Assembly (NCBI RefSeq): GCF_900107975.1
Contig: NZ_FNVF01000005.1
Span: 62,001-126,000, forward strand
From: Paenibacillus sp. UNC499MF
GTDB lineage: Bacteria; Bacillota; Bacilli; Paenibacillales; NBRC-103111
DNA: 64,000 nt
Direction: 5' to 3'
Both the position numbers and the translations under genes were made by a program. Below are positions 28,008-35,714 of this stretch, piece by piece. Numbering within the stretch: the stretch's first letter is position 1; the number at the start of each line of letters is the position of its first letter. Under the pieces are notes generated by a model. The model made no database searches and had not been told where the DNA came from. It saw only the letters and a list, made by a program, of their open reading frames with translations.

Positions 28008-28718
28008 GTGAAAAGTCAGATTTTTAAAAAATGGTGGTTTTGGGTGATCGTCGTCGTATTCATCGGCGCATTGGCAAACAACAATAACAGCGATAAAGAA
28101 AAAGCGGAAGCAGCACCTAAACAACAGCCTGCCGCTACACCGGCCGCAACCCAGCCACCCGCTGATGCAGTCGTTCAAAAAGAAGCTCCCGCGACGGCAA
28201 CGCCGGCTCCAACCGACGCTAAAAAAGAAGCCGATAAAAAGGAAACATCCGATAATAAGTTCGGAAATATCGGAATTACCGCTAACCAGTTCAAGACCGC
28301 CTTCAATAAGGCAGCCGCTGAATTCAAATCCGATTTGAAGATAGGCAGCCTGAAAGTGGAAGACGGAGCCGTGCAGAACACTTTTTCGACAAAGTTGACG
28401 GAGCACCTTTACGTAAACGGATCCGTTAATAAAAGCGACGGAAAGTTAAGAGAGGTTTATGTTTTAGGAAACGGGGACGGAACACCTAAATCCGGAGCTG
28501 ATCTGATGGTGTCCTTCGGTCTCATCGTTACGGCAACCAATCCTAATTTAAGCGCCGACGAGAGAGGCACCGTCTTTAAAGATTTAGGGTTGATCGGGGA
28601 TAATGTGGATATCAAAAAATTAGATAAATCCATTGTTAGAAAAAACATTAAATACACCATTAAATATATGGATCAGATCGGATTTATGTTTATCGCCAGC
28701 GATCCGAACGAAAAATAA
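28008..28718 (+). CDS. Hypothetical membrane-anchored protein with a proline/alanine-rich linker
   Basis: No family recognised. A GTG start at 28008 is chosen, 8 bases after GAGAGGG (another in-frame GTG is at 27999). The 236-residue product begins MKSQIFKKWWFWVIVVVFIG, one membrane anchor. A low-complexity linker rich in alanine, proline, lysine and threonine follows (about residues 30-85), then a folded-looking domain of about 150 residues (GITANQFKTAFNKAAAEFKS to the end). The layout suggests an extracytoplasmic domain on a tether. It stands alone on the plus strand and shares a bidirectional terminator with the facing PIG-L gene. Confidence 0.75.
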   Translation: MKSQIFKKWWFWVIVVVFIGALANNNNSDKEKAEAAPKQQPAATPAATQPPADAVVQKEAPATATPAPTDAKKEADKKETSDNKFGNIGITANQFKTAFNKAAAEFKSDLKIGSLKVEDGAVQNTFSTKLTEHLYVNGSVNKSDGKLREVYVLGNGDGTPKSGADLMVSFGLIVTATNPNLSADERGTVFKDLGLIGDNVDIKKLDKSIVRKNIKYTIKYMDQIGFMFIASDPNEK

Positions 28719-28727
28719 TATTTACAC

Positions 28728-28785
28728 AAAAAAGAACCGCGGATCTCCTTCTTTTCTTAAGGAAGATTCTCGCGGTTCTTTTTGA
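28728..28785. terminator. Shared bidirectional terminator between converging genes
   Basis: Arms AAAGAACCGCG (28731-28741) and CGCGGTTCTTT (28771-28781) with further inner pairing (CTCCTTC with GGAAGA) are flanked by A- and T-tracts. It serves the plus-strand gene ending at 28718 and the minus-strand operon ending at 28806. Confidence 0.88.
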
Positions 28786-28805
28786 TTCGATAACAAATCG
28801 AACAA

Positions 28806-29543
28806 TCAGACCAGTTCAACGACCGGAATCTCTCCGGCGCATTTGTTTAACCCGGCGGGCCGGCCGCCTCTCCGTACAAGCGTAAAGTATTCGTAGCGCC
28901 CGATAACCGAATAATCGCCGTGCATGACGCCCGGGTAAGCCCGGTCCACGGAATAGACCTGGCTTTTATGCGCCTGGAGCGCTTCTCCCTTGCGGCTGCG
29001 GAATTCGGATATGTTCACGCGTGCCGTAATGGGGCAGCATTCGGACGGCCCGCAGTCTCCGCAGTGGTCGTAGTAGTTCGGAATGGACGCGTAATAAAGG
29101 TCGGGCGCGGCCCGACCGTCCGCCGCTAATCCCTCGACCGCCCGCAGCACCGCCTTGGAAATGGCGATATGGTCGGGATGCCCCGTAACTCCGTCCGGGG
29201 GAAACGTGACGACGAGATGAGGCTGCAGGGCCTGAATCGTTGCGGCTACCCGGGCGGCCAGCAGATCTTCGCGGACCCCGGCAAGGCCGCCGTCCGGGTA
29301 GCGGTAGAAGTGAACCTGCTCAACGCCGAGAACGTCTGCCGCCCGGCGGAGCTCCCCTTCCCGGTACAGCGCGATCTCTTCCCTGCAGGTAAACGTATAC
29401 TCCCCTGTTTTGCCTTTGCAGCCGGACGTGGCGCAGGCCAGATGGACAGCATGTCCACGCTCCGCATATTTGGCGATCGTGCCTCCGCAGGCAAACGATT
29501 CGTCGTCCGGATGCGCAAAAACAAAGAGCAGCGTTTTTCTCAT
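28806..29543 (-). CDS. Cytoplasmic PIG-L/LmbE-family deacetylase
   Basis: Zinc hydrolase family that usually removes N-acetyl groups from N-acetylglucosamine-containing substrates (for example BshB, MshB). The 245-residue product has the first zinc motif FAHPDDES (about 9-16) and the second motif in GVTGHPDHIAIS. There is no signal peptide. A cysteine cluster in DHCGDCGPSECC is unusual and could bind metal. It is the last gene of the 12-kb catabolic run and starts 23 bases after the BadF-type kinase. It could be a bacillithiol-type BshB, but its operon suggests a substrate-specific catabolic role. Confidence 0.85.
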   Translation of the reverse strand: MRKTLLFVFAHPDDESFACGGTIAKYAERGHAVHLACATSGCKGKTGEYTFTCREEIALYREGELRRAADVLGVEQVHFYRYPDGGLAGVREDLLAARVAATIQALQPHLVVTFPPDGVTGHPDHIAISKAVLRAVEGLAADGRAAPDLYYASIPNYYDHCGDCGPSECCPITARVNISEFRSRKGEALQAHKSQVYSVDRAYPGVMHGDYSVIGRYEYFTLVRRGGRPAGLNKCAGEIPVVELV

Positions 29544-29566
29544 AACGTCCCCGACCCTCCTCCGGT

Positions 29567-30529
29567 TTACGGCAGCAGGGTGAGCCCCTGGGCGATTACT
29601 CCGTAAATCGGTTCTTTTTTTATTTCTTCCAGATTACATGAAGGGGCGAATTCGCGCAATTTTTTCGTTAAACGACTCCGCACAAATTCATTATTCTGGA
29701 GAACCCCGCCCTGGAGAATCAAAGTGAAGGAAGTGTCTTTCATTCCAAGCTTGTCGATAACGGCCCGCCCCCCGTAAAAAAGCTCATCCGCCGCAGCTTC
29801 GAGGATACGCATGGAAGCCGCGTCCCCCTCACGCGCGGAATCGCTGACGAGAAGCGACAGCTCCGCAACGGTGTCTACCCGGTAGTCCGCCGAATAGACC
29901 CAGTTGTACAGCTCCTCCTCCGAGCGGAGGTCAAGATAGGGAAGCACTCTGCGGGCGAGGCTTGTCGGCCCCTGTCTGCCGTCCAAACTCTGCAGAATGG
30001 CCGTAAGAGCCTGCTTGCCGATCCAATACGCGCTCCCCTCGTCTCCGACCCTGTAACCCCAGCCGCCCGCGCGTGCGCTGCATCCCTGCACGTTGACGCC
30101 GTAGACGATGGAGCCGGTGCCCGCAATGAGAAGGACGCCCGGTTTGCCGTCCGTCGCTCCGAGCAGCGCGGCAAGCCCGTCGTTCTCGACAACGATGCGG
30201 TCCGCCCGAATCTCCGCCTTGGAGAGGGCTTCCCGGACGAGCGCTTCAATGATCTCCCGGTCATAGCCGGTATCCAGCCCGGCCATTCCGAAGACGGCGC
30301 ATTCGACGCTCAGCGTTTCGTCCGGGCCGGCAGGCTCCGGCAGATCCTCTCTGGCGATCCGCATGGCCCGCACCAGCTCATCCGCGGCCGCTTCCGTGCC
30401 TGTCGTCTGATAATTGCAGGAACCTCCCCGGCCGGTTCCCTCTATTTCCCCCTGCTTACCGGTAAAAACAGCCAGGCACTTGGTTCCACCGCCGTCTACG
30501 GCAAGCAGCGGAATTTTGCGCCCCTTCAT
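29567..30529 (-). CDS. BadF/BadG-type sugar kinase (N-acetylglucosamine kinase-like)
   Basis: ASKHA-fold ATPase that probably phosphorylates an amino sugar. The start is the ATG at 30529 (MKGRKIPLLAVDGGGTKCLA), overlapping the upstream lyase stop by 4 bases. Phosphate-binding motif 1 is DGGGTKCLAVF; the adenosine region includes VLLIAGTGSIVYGV; YRVGDEGSAYWIG is the typical GlcNAc-kinase segment. It has 320 residues. Within the operon it would trap the freed sugar inside the cell after import. Substrate identity (GlcNAc, GlcN or other) is inferred. Confidence 0.85.
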   Translation of the reverse strand: MKGRKIPLLAVDGGGTKCLAVFTGKQGEIEGTGRGGSCNYQTTGTEAAADELVRAMRIAREDLPEPAGPDETLSVECAVFGMAGLDTGYDREIIEALVREALSKAEIRADRIVVENDGLAALLGATDGKPGVLLIAGTGSIVYGVNVQGCSARAGGWGYRVGDEGSAYWIGKQALTAILQSLDGRQGPTSLARRVLPYLDLRSEEELYNWVYSADYRVDTVAELSLLVSDSAREGDAASMRILEAAADELFYGGRAVIDKLGMKDTSFTLILQGGVLQNNEFVRSRLTKKLREFAPSCNLEEIKKEPIYGVIAQGLTLLP

Positions 30530-32037
30530 TGGCCGGAGCTCCATCCTTCAAGCGCCGCATCCAGATGCGACAGCGCCTCTTCCGTTTGGCTCTGCGAGTC
30601 CCGGAGCCAGTCTTCCTGGGCTTGCTGGCGGCTGCGGCGGTCTGCGATCGTGCGGCGGATTTCGTCCGGAGCGGGACCTCCGGGCAGGGTGCGGATGTAG
30701 ACGAAGTGGACCGGGTCCAGCGAGCTGCGGAACGCTTCCTCCGTAATCGATAAGTCGCGGCCGATCACCTGGCGGGCAATCCCGTTGACCATCTCCAGCG
30801 TGATCTCGTTGGCCGCCAGTCCTTCGGCTACCGCCCGTTTCACGACGCCGCTGACGATGTGATGGGCTTTGCGGAAAGACAGATTGTCGGTCCGCACCAA
30901 CGTATCGGCAAGCTCGGTCACCGTGGCGAAGCTTCCTTCCGTCCGCTTGCGCAGCACTTCCTTGTCCACATGAATCGTGCCGATGACGCAGGACAGGAGA
31001 CGGTACATCTGATCGAGGACGGCCAAGGCTTTCCACGCGTAAGGCTGCATGTCGTCTTCGGTGTCGACGATGTCGCCGAAAGGCGTGTTGTGCATCATCG
31101 TCAGAACGGTCTGGGTGTTCCCCACGCAGCTCGAAAGAAGCGAGCGCATATGTTCGAACGAGACCGGATTCCGTTTCTGCGGCATGATCGACGAGATCTG
31201 AACGTAAGGGTCCGCAACGCGCAGAGCGCCGAATTCCTGTGTGCACCACAGCAGGAAATCCTGGGAGGAGCGGCCGAGGTTAATGGCGGCCAGCTGCACC
31301 GCCGTCGCAATCTCCCCGACATAATCGGCACCGCCGATGGCGTCGTAGGAGTTGTAAATCAGCTCGTCAAAGCCAAGCAGTTCCTGCATTCTCTCCCGGG
31401 AAATATTGAACCCCGAGGTAGTCAGGGCGGCGGAGCCCATGCTGCTGCGGTTGCAGTTGGCGTAGGCGGCCTGGAGGCGGCGCACATCCCGGTCGAGCGA
31501 ATCCGCCACCGCCATGATGTAGTGAGCAAGCGTTGTCGGCTGCGCCTGCTGGGTATGCGTATAGCCGATCATGATCGTTTCGGCGTGTTCCTCGGCGAAG
31601 GCGAGCAGCTGGCTTTTCAGGGCAAGCGCTCCCCGGATCGTGGTCTGGAGCTTCTCCCGGAGCACGATGCGGTAAATCGAGATGCCCATATCGTTGCGGC
31701 TGCGGGCCAGATGCAGATTGCCGGCGATGTCTCCCGCCGCTTCCAGCAGATCGCTTTCCACCTGGAAGAACAGGTCTTCGAACTGGCCGGTATATTCGGC
31801 CCGGCGAAGTCCTTCCAGATCCAGCCCGCGGATCGCCTTCGCGATTTGCGCCGCTTCTTCTCCGGTAACGAGCCCCTGGTCCTTGAGCATAATCAGGTGC
31901 GCTTTGTTAATCGCCATCATGGGGCCGAGAAGGCTTGCTTTCGCTTCGTTGAATGCGGGTTTAAGCACAGCTTCCGTATAAGTCAGTCCCGGAAAAGCCG
32001 CCCCTTCTTCCTGTAAAATCTGTTCGCGGTTTCTCAT
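30526..32037 (-). CDS. Argininosuccinate lyase/adenylosuccinate lyase superfamily protein
   Basis: Fumarase/aspartase-superfamily lyase, closest by eye to ArgH. The start is the ATG at 32037, 10 bases after AGGAGG. Conserved region 1 is HLARSRNDMG, region 2 GYTHTQQAQPTTLAHY and region 3 SSIMPQKRNPVSFEHMR (about 282-298). True ArgH usually has KKNPD after the MPQ; here KRNPV is more like PurB or carboxymuconate enzymes, and NRSSMGSAALTTSGF replaces the ArgH NRSPLGAGALAG pattern. There is no argG neighbour. It lies in a catabolic operon, so I infer a lyase acting on a different C-N bond substrate, releasing fumarate or a related acid. Confidence 0.75.
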   Translation of the reverse strand: MRNREQILQEEGAAFPGLTYTEAVLKPAFNEAKASLLGPMMAINKAHLIMLKDQGLVTGEEAAQIAKAIRGLDLEGLRRAEYTGQFEDLFFQVESDLLEAAGDIAGNLHLARSRNDMGISIYRIVLREKLQTTIRGALALKSQLLAFAEEHAETIMIGYTHTQQAQPTTLAHYIMAVADSLDRDVRRLQAAYANCNRSSMGSAALTTSGFNISRERMQELLGFDELIYNSYDAIGGADYVGEIATAVQLAAINLGRSSQDFLLWCTQEFGALRVADPYVQISSIMPQKRNPVSFEHMRSLLSSCVGNTQTVLTMMHNTPFGDIVDTEDDMQPYAWKALAVLDQMYRLLSCVIGTIHVDKEVLRKRTEGSFATVTELADTLVRTDNLSFRKAHHIVSGVVKRAVAEGLAANEITLEMVNGIARQVIGRDLSITEEAFRSSLDPVHFVYIRTLPGGPAPDEIRRTIADRRSRQQAQEDWLRDSQSQTEEALSHLDAALEGWSSGQ

Positions 32038-32100
32038 GCAGTCCATTCCTCCTAATGGTACTTTCTATATGTTTATGATGCCGGCAGACTCTGTGCGGGT

Positions 32101-32847
32101 TCAGGGAGTGCAGCGGCCAAGCCAGTTCGCTATAAGCGCGTTCATATTGGCCGTAACCTCGCCTACAATCCAGTCGCCTGCCTGAAGAGAAATCTGGCGG
32201 ATGTGCCCCGTGTAGCCCTCCCAGCCTTCCGGCGTGCCTTCCACCAATACGTAAGGCATCGGGGAAAGCGGGGGAGGCGGAGTCAGCTCCGCGTCTTCTT
32301 CCGAAACATGAACCAGGTCGGGACGGAACGCTTTGACAGCGGACATTTCGTAAGGACCGCCATGTCCTCTTCCTGTCGTCCCTTGAAAAAATCCGAGCTT
32401 TTCCGGAGCGTCGGCGGCAGCCAGCTGCCACCAGTTGATCAGGAGAAAGCTTGCATCCTTCCAGCGGGAAGTCACTTCCTCGGCTACCGTTCTGGAGACG
32501 CCGATATTGCCGTCATGGGCGTTAAGCAGCACGATTTTTCTCAGGCCCGAACGGCAAATGCCTTCCAGCACATCGCTCAAATACCGATGAAACACGGCCG
32601 GATCGATGGAAATGGTACCGGGATAATCATTCGTTTTGCCCGGACATGCCGTGTAAGGAACGGCCGGGTATACGAGCGGTTTTAACCCCTGGTCAATAAG
32701 GGAGGCAAAGCCTTGGGCCAGAAAAAAATCCGTCCCCAGCGGAGAATGCGGACCGTGGTATTCGAAGCTGCCAAGCGGAACGACCGCAAAGGCGGCACTC
32801 GCGAAAGCGGCCTCGGCATGCCTTCCGTGAATATCTAGCGCCTGCAT
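32101..32847 (-). CDS. Creatininase-family amidohydrolase
   Basis: Metal-dependent hydrolase family acting on cyclic or linear amides (creatininase, MftE, FAPy deformylase). The 248-residue product shows the family metal motifs: PLGSFEYHGPHSPLGTD with glutamate, histidine and aspartate near residues 28-39; LLNAHDGN; and GRGHGGPYEMSAV with the terminal glutamate. No signal peptide. It starts after GGAGGGG and precedes the ArgH-like gene by 63 bases. Within the run it probably opens an amide bond of the imported compound or an intermediate; the substrate is unknown. Confidence 0.8.
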   Translation of the reverse strand: MQALDIHGRHAEAAFASAAFAVVPLGSFEYHGPHSPLGTDFFLAQGFASLIDQGLKPLVYPAVPYTACPGKTNDYPGTISIDPAVFHRYLSDVLEGICRSGLRKIVLLNAHDGNIGVSRTVAEEVTSRWKDASFLLINWWQLAAADAPEKLGFFQGTTGRGHGGPYEMSAVKAFRPDLVHVSEEDAELTPPPPLSPMPYVLVEGTPEGWEGYTGHIRQISLQAGDWIVGEVTANMNALIANWLGRCTP

Positions 32848-32896
32848 CTTATCCCCTCCGGTTTCTTTAGGTTGTCACTGCTCTTTTGATCAAGCG

Positions 32897-32939
32897 GACC
32901 GCGATAGAACGGAGGATCGGAAGATCCCCCGCTGCGGTC
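32897..32939 (-). other. Stem-loop between the secreted deacetylase and creatininase-like genes
   Basis: Outer arms GACCGC (32897-32902) and GCGGTC (32934-32939) enclose an inner GGATC/GATCC hairpin. No T-tract follows on the minus strand, so it is not a good terminator for the operon. It could be an mRNA stability or processing element. The gap 32848-33030 holds no gene. Confidence 0.4.
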
Positions 32940-33030
32940 TTTCTTCATTAATAATGACTAGCCCTGAAGAAAGGCTGCCATGCTTTTTCAAATAAAAGAA
33001 CGGTACAAGTTCAAATCACGACTGCCTATC

Positions 33031-35583
33031 TTACTGCTTCAGGCTGATCATGTTCACGAACATCCGGATGGAGCCCGGAACAAGACTAGGCATTTCACGG
33101 TACCACACAAGCGAGCTGTACGTGTACGTGCCTTTGCCGTAATCGGCGGACAGGAAGGTGCCCGTAAATTCTTTCTCGCCCGGATCGCCGTTGGAAATCA
33201 GTTCGGTATACTCCTTGCCCCACTCAGCCGGATTATAAGCCGAACGGTCCTGAATCCAGTTCTGCCAGTCGGCGTCCGTAATTTTGTTCGGCGTATTGAA
33301 AATCTTGTGATCCGGAGCCAGCATGGTGACCTTCGAATTCTCGTCGGTTACCCTCCATTGAATGAGAGGCTGGCCGATTTTGATCGGGTACGGAGCGAGG
33401 TCCGGCGTCCATTTGTCTTCCGGCTTGTGGTACTGAACGACCAGGTTGCCGCCGTTTTTCGCATAATCAAGCAGACGCTGGTTGCTCGGAATCAGCTCCG
33501 GACGGAACGCGTAAGCGCGAATGCCGAGCACGATCGTATCGTATTGGGACAGGTCCCCGAACTGGATCGCTTTCGCATCCAGATTCGTCACGTTAACGCC
33601 TACCTGGCGCAGAACGGCGTCGATATTGTCAAAGCCGCTGGAAACGTAGCCGACTTTAAGATCTTTAGGCAAGTTAAGATCGAAAGCTTGAATCGTCAGT
33701 GTGGCCGGCTTAACGTAATAGGTCGTGCCGATATGCGGGTACGAAATAACCTGCACCGTCCGGCTCGTGTCGGTCTGCCCTTCTTTGGCCACAGCGGAAA
33801 TTTCCACCTTGCCCGGTTTCACGCCCTTCGGCGCTTTCACGGTAAACTCGACGGCTTTCGTTTCGTTCTTCGCCGCAAAGCTCACTTCCCGGGAAGCGGG
33901 CTCGATCGTCCAGCCTTCCGGAGCTTTCAGCGTCACGGTCGTTTTGGAAGCTCCCGGCGCGTAATTGCGGGCGGTTACTTTCACCGGTACCGCTTCGTCC
34001 GGCTTAAGCGTATTGAACACGGCCGCTTCCGGGCTGAGAGTCAGGGACGTTGCCGGAAGAACGGCAACCGCGTTGTCCGGTACCGCGTGGACGTTTGCCT
34101 GCGTGCCGTAGGCTGTGTATGTAACATCAGCGCTGATGAGCGGCAGGGCGTACGGATTGAAGTCGGCGGATTTCGCCGGAACGGTCACTTCGAACTCGGT
34201 CTTGACCGTCTGGTTGTAGCCCAGTTTCTTGAATTCGGCGACGCCCGCCGGCTTGGCCGTCCAGCCTTCGGGAACGTTCAGCTTCATCGCGATGTCCGAG
34301 ACATCCACGCTGCCGCCACTGTGTGCGGTAACCGCTACCTTCGCCGTCTGTCCGGCTACAAGCTCGCCCGATACGGGCTTCACTTTAACGGTCAGAGAGG
34401 CCGCTTCCATGCTTGCTTTGTTAAGCTGATCGGTTTTCACCTGAAGCCTATGAAGGAGATCTGTTTTAATAGAAGATTCTAAAGTGGATTTTTCCACATT
34501 TTCAATCGCTGACTTTACGTCCGCTTTCATCTCATGAACCTCGCGTGCGACGCTCGCGAATTTCGGATAAGCGGCTATAACTTCATTGGCATCCTGCTGC
34601 AGGGTTTTCAGATCTTTGACGATCTTGTTGTCCTTGCCTTTGGTGTCCAGTTCTTTGGCAAGATCCTCGAACGTAAAGGAAATACCCTCGAAGAGCGAGC
34701 TGCTTTTCGAAACGGCTGCCTTGTCGTTCCCCGCCGTCCCTGCCAGCTTGTAATAGGAGTTGCCGGGACCTTCATCTACGTGGCGGCCCATGCCTTGGCT
34801 TTTGTGCATAAAACGCGACTCTTCACCCAATTGGGAGTAGGAGGCTCCGTAAATTTCGTTATAATCTCCGACCGGAAGGGCGACATCGTAATCTTTGTCC
34901 GTGGCCGGGAGATACAGCTTCTTCGGCTGCCATACGGCAAGGCCTTCTTTAAGCTGCTCCGGGAAAATCGCCGGATTGCCTGCGTCTTTGAACGCCCGTA
35001 CCGTCAGCACGTTGATGGCCCGGTGATGCCCGTGCGTGGACGCTTCGTTGAGGAAAGCGGGAATCAGCACATCCGGCCGCTTCTGGCGGATTTGACGGAT
35101 CAGCCGCTCGTAGGCGACGGATTCGCCCCACTTTTCCAGCGTTTCGTCCGGGCTTTTGGAAAAGCCGAAATCGTAGATCGGATCGTCGAGCTTCACGCTG
35201 AGGTTCGCCAGCGTAATGTTCGTGATCTTGGAAGCTTCCTGCAGTTCCCGGGTCCGGATAATGCCGAGGGCATTGCCGAGCTCGCTGCCGATTTCGTTCT
35301 GTCCGCCTTCTCCGCGGTTGGCGATGACACTGGAGGTGTCGGCCCCTTGACCGAGAGATACATACGCGAGTGTAGCACTGTGCTCATCATCGGGGTGAGC
35401 CCCCGTGTTCATGGCACTGGCGATTGTGGTGAGCGGCTTGATCGATTTCCAGAGATCGACAACCCCTCTGTCGGCCGAGGCTGTCTGCGGCGCCGCCGGT
35501 AAGGCGACGGTTCCGACAACCGTCAGCGAGACGGCGGCTGCCACCCACTTTTTCATCCATCTGTTTGCACTTGCTTGACTCAA
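33031..35583 (-). CDS. Large secreted PIG-L/LmbE-family deacetylase with accessory domains
   Basis: An 850-residue exported protein. The start is a TTG at 35583 behind AGGAGGAGAAGCGA; it gives a clean signal peptide (hydrophobic WVAAAVSLTVVGTVALPAA, predicted cleavage after TASA near residue 37). The PIG-L domain follows, with zinc motif GAHPDDEHS at 61-69 and a later histidine group in EASTHGHHRAIN. Next are a helical linker (about 320-400) and two beta-sandwich segments resembling NEW3/glycosidase-associated domains (LNVPEGWTAKPAGVAEF; LKAPEGWTIEPASREVSF). The C-terminal region (LKVGYVSSGFDNIDAVLRQV and NGGNLVVQYHKPEDKW) looks like a ThuA/GATase-like domain. It probably deacetylates a polymer or glycoconjugate outside the cell. 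It lies 131 bases after the permease. Confidence 0.82.
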   Translation of the reverse strand: MSQASANRWMKKWVAAAVSLTVVGTVALPAAPQTASADRGVVDLWKSIKPLTTIASAMNTGAHPDDEHSATLAYVSLGQGADTSSVIANRGEGGQNEIGSELGNALGIIRTRELQEASKITNITLANLSVKLDDPIYDFGFSKSPDETLEKWGESVAYERLIRQIRQKRPDVLIPAFLNEASTHGHHRAINVLTVRAFKDAGNPAIFPEQLKEGLAVWQPKKLYLPATDKDYDVALPVGDYNEIYGASYSQLGEESRFMHKSQGMGRHVDEGPGNSYYKLAGTAGNDKAAVSKSSSLFEGISFTFEDLAKELDTKGKDNKIVKDLKTLQQDANEVIAAYPKFASVAREVHEMKADVKSAIENVEKSTLESSIKTDLLHRLQVKTDQLNKASMEAASLTVKVKPVSGELVAGQTAKVAVTAHSGGSVDVSDIAMKLNVPEGWTAKPAGVAEFKKLGYNQTVKTEFEVTVPAKSADFNPYALPLISADVTYTAYGTQANVHAVPDNAVAVLPATSLTLSPEAAVFNTLKPDEAVPVKVTARNYAPGASKTTVTLKAPEGWTIEPASREVSFAAKNETKAVEFTVKAPKGVKPGKVEISAVAKEGQTDTSRTVQVISYPHIGTTYYVKPATLTIQAFDLNLPKDLKVGYVSSGFDNIDAVLRQVGVNVTNLDAKAIQFGDLSQYDTIVLGIRAYAFRPELIPSNQRLLDYAKNGGNLVVQYHKPEDKWTPDLAPYPIKIGQPLIQWRVTDENSKVTMLAPDHKIFNTPNKITDADWQNWIQDRSAYNPAEWGKEYTELISNGDPGEKEFTGTFLSADYGKGTYTYSSLVWYREMPSLVPGSIRMFVNMISLKQ

Positions 35584-35714
35584 TCGCTTCTCCTCCTCAG
35601 GCGTAAAAGTGGCGGCAGGAATGCTGCGTGACTCCCTGCCTTTATCAAAATCGCGGGACGCGGCGTTCCGCGGGGGAACGGCCGGCGTCCGTGCGACAAT
35701 GAACCGTAGCTGGG

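Noticed and set aside
30526-32037. Arginine biosynthesis gene argH
   Set aside because: Signature residues differ from argininosuccinate lyases and the neighbours are catabolic, so the specific name was not used.
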